Assembly (NCBI GenBank): GCA_020850355.1
Contig: JADZEX010000014.1
Span: forward strand, 1 to 64,000
Origin: Fimbriimonadaceae bacterium
GTDB lineage: Bacteria > Armatimonadota > UBA10988
DNA: 64,000 nucleotides
Reading direction: 5' to 3'
Shown here piece by piece: positions 58,030 through 64,000 of this stretch (position 1 is its first letter; every line of letters starts with the position of its first letter). Both the position numbers and the translations under genes were made by a program. The notes beneath the pieces are model-generated. The model saw nothing but the letters and a program-made list of their open reading frames with translations. It was not told the DNA's origin and ran no database searches.

Positions 58030-58988
58030 CCCGCGCCGACCTCGCCGGGCGGATCGGCTTCGAGGCCGTGATCCCGGTGATCGAAACCTGTCTGGCCGCC
58101 CACGAGCGCGGCGAGGACCTGTTGCCGCCGAAGCTGATCGTCGAGCTGCCGGGCGGCATCGCGGCCTGCCTGGCGGGTTACACCAAAGCCCAGCACGCGT
58201 TGACCTTGAAGTGCGGCCAAGAACGCGCGGCCAACCGCCAACGCGAGCTGCCGACGATCCACGCTCACGTGCTGCTCTACGACCCGGACACCGGCGAGCT
58301 GCTGATGATCTGCGAGGGCCTGCTGCCAACCGTGCTGCGCACCGCCGCCGCGGCCGCCGTGGCCGCAAAGCACCTGGCGCGCCCTGACAGCCGCGTCGCC
58401 ACGGTGATCGGCGCGGGTCAACTCGGCCGCCAGACCGCTCTCGCCGCGGCCCAGGTGAGCGACCTCGAGCAGCTCTGGATCTGCGACGCGTTGCCGGCGG
58501 CGGCGACCGCCCTGGCGACGGAGCTGCGCGCGGCCGGGCTGCCGGCCGCCGTCGCCACCCCCGCCGCGGCGGTGGCGCAGAGCGACCTGGTCTACACCTG
58601 CACCAACAGCACCCAGCCCATCGTGCCCGCGAACGCGGTGCGGCCGGGCACCCACCTGAGTTGCATGGGCGCCGACCTGCACACCAAGATAGAGTGCGCA
58701 CCGGACCTGCTCCCCCGCTGCCGGCTGTACGCTGACAGCATCGCCCAATGCACCGCTCGCGGCGAAGCCAGCCAGGCCATCGCTGCCGGTCTGCTGCCAG
58801 CCGAGCCGTTCGTCGCCACCCTCGGCGCCGTGATCGCCGGCACCGCCCCCGGCCGCCGCGGCGCCGGCGAGATCACCCTCTACGACGGCACCGGCCTGGG
58901 CGTCCAGGACACCGCCATCGCCAGCCTGATCTACCGCCTCGCCACGGACCTGGGCCTCGGCACCGCCGTGCGGTTCGGGGCGACCTGA
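58005..58988 (+). CDS. Ornithine cyclodeaminase/mu-crystallin family protein
   Basis: A 327-residue NAD(P)-binding enzyme. The Rossmann motif is GAGQLGRQ (136-143), with the substrate lysine in TLKCGQE (about 67-73), LLPTVLRTAA (about 107-115) and SCMGADLHTKIE (about 222-233), as in the family. Members are ornithine cyclodeaminases, ketimine reductases, or alanine/2,3-diaminopropionate dehydrogenases. The exact substrate is unclear. The start overlaps the upstream gene, so it is co-translated. Together the three genes suggest amino-acid or amino-sugar metabolism. Confidence 0.88.
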   Translation: MARPTLVLTRADLAGRIGFEAVIPVIETCLAAHERGEDLLPPKLIVELPGGIAACLAGYTKAQHALTLKCGQERAANRQRELPTIHAHVLLYDPDTGELLMICEGLLPTVLRTAAAAAVAAKHLARPDSRVATVIGAGQLGRQTALAAAQVSDLEQLWICDALPAAATALATELRAAGLPAAVATPAAAVAQSDLVYTCTNSTQPIVPANAVRPGTHLSCMGADLHTKIECAPDLLPRCRLYADSIAQCTARGEASQAIAAGLLPAEPFVATLGAVIAGTAPGRRGAGEITLYDGTGLGVQDTAIASLIYRLATDLGLGTAVRFGAT

Positions 58989-59104
58989 CGCTGATCCGGC
59001 GCGCACCCGCTCGCTCCAGACGGTGGCTGGCAGGCGGTTCTGGATCGGGCTAATCCGCGTCACCGTGCGCCCGCTGTTCGTGTGCCGCGCGGGATCGGTC
59101 GGAG

Positions 59105-60532
59105 TCAGCCGCACTCGGTGCGGGCGGCGACGACGAGGCGGGTCAGCTCGGCGTCCAGGGCCGGGTCCAGCGGCGGGGGCTGGTGGCTGTGCAGGAGGCT
59201 GGCGCGACGGTCGACGCAACGGCGTTCGAGGCTGCTGGCGCCGGCGTCGAGCCAGGCCTGGTAGTACTCGCGGTCGAGCAGCCGTGGGAACCAGAGCTCG
59301 CGGCGGAAGTGCTGCACGGTGTGCTCGCGCTCGATGAAGGTGCCGCTGCCGCCGGCGGCGGCGACGATTTCGTCGACCGCCAGCGTGGCGGCGTCGAAGG
59401 TCGTCTCGCGGAGCAGGCTCTCGACGTAGCCGATGGCCTCGTCCTGGAGCACCAGCAGGTCGAGGCTGGCGGCCTGGTCGACGCCGCTGATGCCGAGGTG
59501 GCCGAAGATGTCGGCGCCGGCGGCCGCGCCGAGGGCGAGGGTGATGCCGACTTCCAGCCCGGCTTGGGCGTCGGGGCGCTTGGCGTCGGTGAGGCCGACA
59601 TTGATGTAGACCGGCAGCCCGTAGTGCTTGCCCATCTGGGTCAGCGCGACGCCGAAGATGGCCTGCTCCGGGCCGCTGAAGATGAGCTGGGTGGTGCGCA
59701 TGTCGAAGGCGTGGCAGATGCCGCCGTAGCAGACCGGCAGGCCGGGTTGGATGAGCTGCGTGCAGACCAGGCCGGCGAGGATCTCGGCGTTCTCCTGGAC
59801 CAACGTCCCGGCGACCGTGGCCGGCGCGCTGAAGCCCATCTGGGCCATCGGGCCGATCGGCACCGGCAGGTTCAGGCGGGCCGTCTCGAACAGCAGATCG
59901 AGCCCGTCGAAGGGGAGGCGCAGCGGGCTGATCGGCTCCAGGAAGGGGTAGGCCAGCGGCTGCGCGGCGGCGGCGGCGCGGCTGCCGCGGACCGCGATCA
60001 TCAGCTCGTTCAACCAGCGTGCGCTGGCGCGGTCGTGGTACCAGAAGGTGACCGGCTTGGTGGTGTGGCGGAGCAGCTCGGCGAACACCGCCACGCAGCG
60101 ACCGCCGACCGGCAGCTCCTGCGGGTCGGCCATCGCGCCGACCACGGTCAGGCCGTCGAGCGCGTCACCCAACCTGGCGGCGCTGGCGACATCGGCCAGG
60201 CTGGCGTAGCGTCGCGGGGCGCCAAGCTGCTCGAGCCAGGAGGCTTCGCCAGCGATGCTGTTGTAGTTGCGGCAACCCTGGCCGAACCGGGCCACCCGCT
60301 GCGGGTCGCGGCCGTAGATAGTGAACTGCTTGCCGCAGACCCCCAACGCCCAGGTCACCAGCTCGGCCGGCAGCCGGACCCGCTGGGTCGCCCAGTCGAC
60401 GGCCGCGCCATGGTCGGCGCAGCGGCGGAGGACTTCGGGGTGCGGCACCGTCACGCCGGCCCGTTGCAGCACCTCCAGCGAGGCCTGGTGGACCTGCTCG
60501 AGCTGAGCGTCGCTGAGGAAGCGCACCTGCAT
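59105..60532 (-). CDS. MttB-family trimethylamine methyltransferase-like protein, non-pyrrolysine
   Basis: A 475-residue TIM-barrel protein of the MttB superfamily, which demethylates quaternary or tertiary amines onto a corrinoid protein. The start (ATG 60532, GGAGG upstream) gives the conserved MQVRFLSDAQLEQVHQASLEVLQRAGV. There is no in-frame TAG, so it is a non-pyrrolysine member as for MtgB-type glycine betaine or other betaine methyltransferases. The central GHLGISGVDQAASLDLLVLQDE and C-terminal FIEREHTVQHFRRELWFP are typical. No cognate corrinoid protein (MttC/MtgC) or activating RamA lies in the window. It is in an operon with the GH4 gene. Confidence 0.9.
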   Translation of the reverse strand: MQVRFLSDAQLEQVHQASLEVLQRAGVTVPHPEVLRRCADHGAAVDWATQRVRLPAELVTWALGVCGKQFTIYGRDPQRVARFGQGCRNYNSIAGEASWLEQLGAPRRYASLADVASAARLGDALDGLTVVGAMADPQELPVGGRCVAVFAELLRHTTKPVTFWYHDRASARWLNELMIAVRGSRAAAAAQPLAYPFLEPISPLRLPFDGLDLLFETARLNLPVPIGPMAQMGFSAPATVAGTLVQENAEILAGLVCTQLIQPGLPVCYGGICHAFDMRTTQLIFSGPEQAIFGVALTQMGKHYGLPVYINVGLTDAKRPDAQAGLEVGITLALGAAAGADIFGHLGISGVDQAASLDLLVLQDEAIGYVESLLRETTFDAATLAVDEIVAAAGGSGTFIEREHTVQHFRRELWFPRLLDREYYQAWLDAGASSLERRCVDRRASLLHSHQPPPLDPALDAELTRLVVAARTECG

Positions 60533-60545
60533 CGCGGTCCTCCTG

Positions 60546-61847
60546 TCACTGCGCAAACTGCGGCAGCCAGGCGGCCTGGGCTGCCAGCAGCGCGTCGGCC
60601 AGGCGCTCCGCGGTGTCGAGACTGGGCACCGCGCCGTCCAGCAACAGCGCCTGCACGAACTTCAGCCGGCTGCCTTCCAGGGCTGCCTCGACGACGGTCT
60701 CGACCCACTGGAAGCGAGTCGCCAGCGTGCCCGCCAGCACCGCCGCCAGGGGCGGCTGCTGGATCGGCTGCAGGCCCGCTCCGGTGGCCAGGCAAGGGCT
60801 TTCGATCACCGCCTCGGCCGGCAGGTTCGGAACCTGTCCGCGGTTCGGCAGGTTGGCCGAGTAGACCACGCCGCAGTCGCCGCGGATGCTCTCGATGATG
60901 GCGGTGACCTGCTCGTGTTCACCGCCGGTGCGCTGCAGGAAGTCGGCGCTAAGAGGCTGCGGACCGAGCGCCAGTTCGCGCATCTCGGCATAGCGTCGGT
61001 CCCCGCTGGCGATGCACTCCTCAAAACTGAAGGCATCGACGCCCAGGGTCTGGCCGTAGTAGGCGCCGCCGGGGAAGAGCCACGGGAAGAACTCGCTAAT
61101 GTGCCGGTCGAGCACCGCCGGGAACGCGCCGCAGAGGCGCGTGAGGTGCCACGCGAAGGGCTCCTCGGCGCCGTCGCGGCGGCTATCGGCAAGCTCCAGC
61201 AGCCGTGGCAGGAGATCCTGGCCGGCGCGGCGGAGGGCGGTGAACCAGGTCAGGTGGTTGATCCCGACGGCCTCGTAGCGTAGCTCCTCGAGCGGCACGT
61301 CGAGCGCCCTGGCGAGGTACTGCCCGACATGAAAGACACCGTGGCAGAGCCCGATCACGGGGGCGCCGGTGGCTTTGGCGATGCCGCGACAGACCGGCGA
61401 CATCGGGTTGCCATAGTTGATGAACAGCGCGTGGGGTGCCAGTTCGAGCACGTCGCGGGCGATGTCAACCATGGCCGGGATCATCCGCAGCGCGCGGGAG
61501 GTGCCGCCCGGCATCACCGTGTCGCCGACCGGTTGGTAGATGCCGAACTGCCGTGGCAGGTAGACGTCTTGCTCCCAGGCCCGCCGCCCGCCGACGCCGA
61601 CGGTGCAGATCACGGCGCTGGCGTCGGGCAGGACCTCCCGCCGGTCGGTGGCGGCGCTGAGTTGCAGCGCCGATCCGGCGGCGGCAATCATCTTGCGGGC
61701 CAGGCCGCTGGCCACGGCCAGGGCGTCCGGGTCGGGGTCAACCAGGCCCAGCTCGCCCTGCCAGCCGCGCTGTAGAATGTCGGTCAGCAGCCCCCGCGTA
61801 AACGACGCGCTGCCCGCCCCCAACAGAACCACTTTCTCAGTCAACAT
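60546..61847 (-). CDS. GH4 family glycosidase (alpha-galactosidase/alpha-glucosidase/galacturonidase-like)
   Basis: A 433-residue cytosolic enzyme of family GH4, which uses NAD+ and a divalent metal in a redox-elimination mechanism. The NAD-binding LLGAGSASF (8-16), substrate NPM (147-149), metal ligands Cys168 (GLCHGV) and His198 (AVGINHLTW) are intact. The ATG at 61847 with GGGAG 8 nt upstream is the family-typical start ([16 protein letters not shown]). The subtype (melibiase, 6-phospho-glucosidase or alpha-galacturonidase) cannot be set. The MttB-like gene follows 13 nt downstream. Confidence 0.92.
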   Translation of the reverse strand: MLTEKVVLLGAGSASFTRGLLTDILQRGWQGELGLVDPDPDALAVASGLARKMIAAAGSALQLSAATDRREVLPDASAVICTVGVGGRRAWEQDVYLPRQFGIYQPVGDTVMPGGTSRALRMIPAMVDIARDVLELAPHALFINYGNPMSPVCRGIAKATGAPVIGLCHGVFHVGQYLARALDVPLEELRYEAVGINHLTWFTALRRAGQDLLPRLLELADSRRDGAEEPFAWHLTRLCGAFPAVLDRHISEFFPWLFPGGAYYGQTLGVDAFSFEECIASGDRRYAEMRELALGPQPLSADFLQRTGGEHEQVTAIIESIRGDCGVVYSANLPNRGQVPNLPAEAVIESPCLATGAGLQPIQQPPLAAVLAGTLATRFQWVETVVEAALEGSRLKFVQALLLDGAVPSLDTAERLADALLAAQAAWLPQFAQ

Positions 61848-61902
61848 CGGCACCACTCCCGCCGCCCGGCCGCGGCGCGCGGGCAGTTCGGGAGCCCGCC
61901 GG

Positions 61903-64000
61903 CTAGTCCTGCCCGGCCAGCCGGACACCGTCCCAAAGGCGCCAGGAGTCGCCGCCGTTGGCGGAGGTCAGCACGCAACGCTGCCGGCCAACCAGGTCGT
62001 TGCGATAGAACCAGAAGGTGGACCAGTAGTCGCACGACAGCAGCAGCTCGCCGCGCGGGGCGATGGTCAGGCGGTGGTAGTAGATGCTGTACTCGCCGAA
62101 CGGCGGCAGCATCACCAGTTGCGGGGCTTCCCAGGGCTGTCCCGGCCGCTTGCGCTGCCAAGTCAGCGCGGTGTGGTAGGTCAACGGGTACGGTTCAACC
62201 TGGCGCCGATTCAGGCGGTAGACCAGGTGCAGCGTATCGTCGGCGCCGCAGACCAGGCCAATGTAGGTCTGCGGCAGGTTGTGACCGGTAGGCTCCGGTG
62301 CCGTGAAGCCGCCGGCCGCGGAGTTCGGCTGCGACGAGCGGCAGTACAGGAACGGGGCGCCGTGGGTGCCGGTCAAGGTGTGCAGGTAGCCCTGGCTGTC
62401 CATCGTCAGGCTGGGGGTGTTGTGGACATCGTTGGCCGGCGCGCCGTGGCCGACGAAGGCCGGCGGGCTGAGCTGCCGGGTCTGCCGGTCGTAGGTCGCG
62501 ACGTAGGTCGGCACGCCAGGCACCTTGACCGCCGGATCGGTCGCTTCGCCCCAGATGATGTGCACCTGGTCCCCGCGGCTGACCAGACTGCTGGGCATCC
62601 CCGAGTGGCCCGATAGCCCAAGACTCTGGCCCGAGACGCGGACCGGTTGCCCCATCTCGATCCCGCCCGCGGCCACGGTCGGGACCACCAGCGTAAGCTC
62701 GTTGACCCGCCGCCAGAACAGCTTCGGGTCGGCTGCGCCGGGGACCGCGGTGTTGACCGCGAGCGGTGGCGGCCCGGCCAGCAGGTTGTGACCCGAGAAC
62801 TGCTCGAAGTCGATGCCGCGGCTGCGGGACTCGTCCGAGGGCACGACGTAGGCCCGGAAGCTGCGGCCGCGGTCGGAGGAGTGGCAGAGCAGCAGCTTGC
62901 GGCCGGACGACGCCAGCAGGTAGATCCCGCCGGTGCGGTCGAAGGCCACCTTCGGTGACGGCGCGCCGCTGATCGGGCCGTCGAAGGCCGGGACCCGGGC
63001 GACCACTGCCGCATTCAGGTCGAGCTCCTGCCAGACCCCGTCGACCGGCCGGCTGAGGCCGCGCGCGGTGCGCACGTAGGGCGTGCCGTCTGGCGCGACG
63101 TAGGGTTGCGGGTCGGTCGGGAAGGTCGGGGCGTCGCCAAACTGGGTGTCGACCTGGTCGTAGGGTCGGAGCTGAAGCGGCAGTTTCACGGCCGGTGGCT
63201 GGCCAGCGGTGACGGTCAGGCTCGACCAGGTGCTGAACTCGCCGCCGACCGGCGTGGCGCGCAGCCGCAGGCTGGCGCTGCCGGTGGCGGGGGCGGTGTA
63301 GCGTAGCGTGACCGGCAGCACCGTGCGGGGTGGCACGGTCAGCTCGGCCGGCGGCGCCGCGACGGACAGCGCCGGGTCACCGGGCTCCACCGCCAGCGCC
63401 ACCCGCCGCGGCGCGGCGCCCAGGTTGCGGAGGTTGAAGGTCACCTCGCCGGTCGTCGGCCGCGGCGCGAAGCGCTGTTGGCGGTAGGGCGTCAGCAGCC
63501 AGCGGTGCTCGGGCCAGTCGAACCAGCTCGCCCGGCTGGGGCTCCAGAGGCAGTGGTCGGGCAGGGCGTCGTCGCTGGCCCAACGGGTCAGGCCATCGCA
63601 CTGCACCACGCCGTAGGCCTGCGGCAGGTGCAGCCGCCAGAGCTGGCCAGCCCGCTGCGGATCAGCCGGCAGCTCGCCCGCCGCGCGGTGGTCGGCGACC
63701 GGCAGCGTCAGCACCGTGCGGCCCGCGGCGTCGCTGAGGGTCACCTCGCGCACCTCGGCGGGCAGCTCGGCCAGCTCGATCTTGAGGGCGCCCGGGGGCG
63801 GTCGGAACCAGACGTCGGCGGGTACCTCGGGCGAGCGAAAGACGAGTGGCTCCTCGTGTCGCGCGTCGCGGTGGCCGCGGGAGGTCTCGATCACAAAGCG
63901 CGGGCAGTTGGTGGTCAGCCCCCAGGCAAGGTCGTCGCCGTAGCGGTCGTTGCTGACCGTCACGTTGACGCCATAGACGCCCGGCGCACTGACGGTGGTG
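61903..64000 (-). CDS. BNR-repeat/sialidase-like propeller protein (5' end outside window)
   Basis: The visible 699 codons are the C-terminal part; the frame stays open to the right edge, so the N-terminus is missing. An N-terminal beta-sandwich portion ([21 protein letters not shown]) resembles a CARDB/NEW3-type domain. From about 280 residues into the visible part the sequence turns into a beta-propeller with Asp-box-like repeats ([23 protein letters not shown]) as in BNR_4 proteins. These bind or cleave sialylated or other acidic glycans, but no sialidase Arg triad can be assigned. It precedes the GH4 gene by 55 nt. Confidence 0.8.
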   Translation of the reverse strand, partial: TTVSAPGVYGVNVTVSNDRYGDDLAWGLTTNCPRFVIETSRGHRDARHEEPLVFRSPEVPADVWFRPPPGALKIELAELPAEVREVTLSDAAGRTVLTLPVADHRAAGELPADPQRAGQLWRLHLPQAYGVVQCDGLTRWASDDALPDHCLWSPSRASWFDWPEHRWLLTPYRQQRFAPRPTTGEVTFNLRNLGAAPRRVALAVEPGDPALSVAAPPAELTVPPRTVLPVTLRYTAPATGSASLRLRATPVGGEFSTWSSLTVTAGQPPAVKLPLQLRPYDQVDTQFGDAPTFPTDPQPYVAPDGTPYVRTARGLSRPVDGVWQELDLNAAVVARVPAFDGPISGAPSPKVAFDRTGGIYLLASSGRKLLLCHSSDRGRSFRAYVVPSDESRSRGIDFEQFSGHNLLAGPPPLAVNTAVPGAADPKLFWRRVNELTLVVPTVAAGGIEMGQPVRVSGQSLGLSGHSGMPSSLVSRGDQVHIIWGEATDPAVKVPGVPTYVATYDRQTRQLSPPAFVGHGAPANDVHNTPSLTMDSQGYLHTLTGTHGAPFLYCRSSQPNSAAGGFTAPEPTGHNLPQTYIGLVCGADDTLHLVYRLNRRQVEPYPLTYHTALTWQRKRPGQPWEAPQLVMLPPFGEYSIYYHRLTIAPRGELLLSCDYWSTFWFYRNDLVGRQRCVLTSANGGDSWRLWDGVRLAGQD

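Noticed and set aside
59105-60532. Pyrrolysine-containing MttB
   Set aside because: The frame contains no internal TAG and is complete, so it belongs to the non-pyrrolysine branch.
61848-61928. N-terminal extension of the GH4 enzyme up to 61928
   Set aside because: The extension is Arg/Pro-rich, overlaps the upstream gene's end and has no ribosome site. The ATG at 61847 gives the standard GH4 N-terminus.
1-64000. CRISPR array, insertion sequence, integrase or tRNA gene
   Set aside because: I saw no regularly spaced repeats, no transposase or integrase motifs, no terminal inverted repeats with target duplications and no tRNA cloverleaf. A dedicated scan could still find a missed tRNA.

Overview
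The window is GC-rich (roughly 70% G+C by eye) bacterial chromosome, densely packed on both strands, with about 46 protein-coding genes and no rRNA, tRNA, insertion sequence, prophage or CRISPR array that I could recognise. The content suggests a free-living heterotroph that degrades plant or algal polysaccharides: GH127-like, GH38 and GH4 glycosidases, a PL10 pectate lyase, a heparinase II/III-type lyase, a sulfatase, several secreted jelly-roll proteins and a sugar ABC importer. Added to this are corrinoid-linked enzymes: three URO-D/MtaA-fold proteins, an MttB-like methyltransferase, a PduO-type cobalamin adenosyltransferase and a B12-dependent class II ribonucleotide reductase. This mix is common in Armatimonadota and in some Planctomycetota or Lentisphaerota-type lineages. 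I favour an Armatimonadota-like host, but this is inference from gene content only.

Layout. 1-9 kb: a truncated Ycf46-like AAA ATPase (minus), a secreted GH127-LamG enzyme, then a plus-strand run of membrane proteins ending in an ABC-2-like permease. 8.9-10.4 kb: an unusual open frame joining a secreted CHAP domain to a URO-D-fold enzyme. 10.4-16.2 kb (minus): guaA-hpt-rho-redoxin/TPR-rlmI, behind a strong sigma-70-type promoter. 16.2-20.9 kb (minus): a two-gene sugar importer in which the binding protein is fused to the first permease and the second permease carries a huge extracytoplasmic insert. 21-28.4 kb: secreted FN3 protein, URO-D enzyme, cobalamin adenosyltransferase, sulfatase, GT-C glycosyltransferase (apparently leaderless) and a MazG-like pyrophosphohydrolase. 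28.4-37 kb: methyltransferase, GH38, sugar isomerase, heparinase-type lyase, ferritin, lipoprotein. 37-41 kb: class II ribonucleotide reductase with two well-spaced NrdR-box-like sites upstream. 41-46.5 kb: a GmrSD-like (DUF262/DUF1524) protein, PL10 lyase, LmeA-like protein and an orphan LivF. 46.7-51 kb: RRM protein, CBM-like protein, and an Nramp-like transporter paired with a channel-less MgtE-like sensor. 51-55.3 kb: unknown protein, zinc-ligand URO-D enzyme, and a two-gene ATPase + TOPRIM-like cassette that looks like a split OLD/PARIS-type defence module. 55.3-59 kb: secreted DUF6935-like protein and a ROK kinase-aminotransferase-ornithine cyclodeaminase-like operon. 59-64 kb (minus): a BNR-type protein (runs off the end), GH4 glycosidase and MttB-like methyltransferase.

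How it works together. Secreted lyases and glycosidases would release sugars and uronates, the fused importer would take them up, and GH4, GH38, the isomerase and the ROK kinase would process them inside. Methyl groups from methylated substrates could enter corrinoid-dependent transfer through MttB and URO-D-fold proteins, although no corrinoid protein lies in the window. Start codons are often non-ATG (many GTG, two TTG, one probable CTG), and several promoters place a perfect GC-rich hairpin at the very 5' end of the transcript. Long antisense frames over nearly every gene are shadows caused by the high G+C at third positions.
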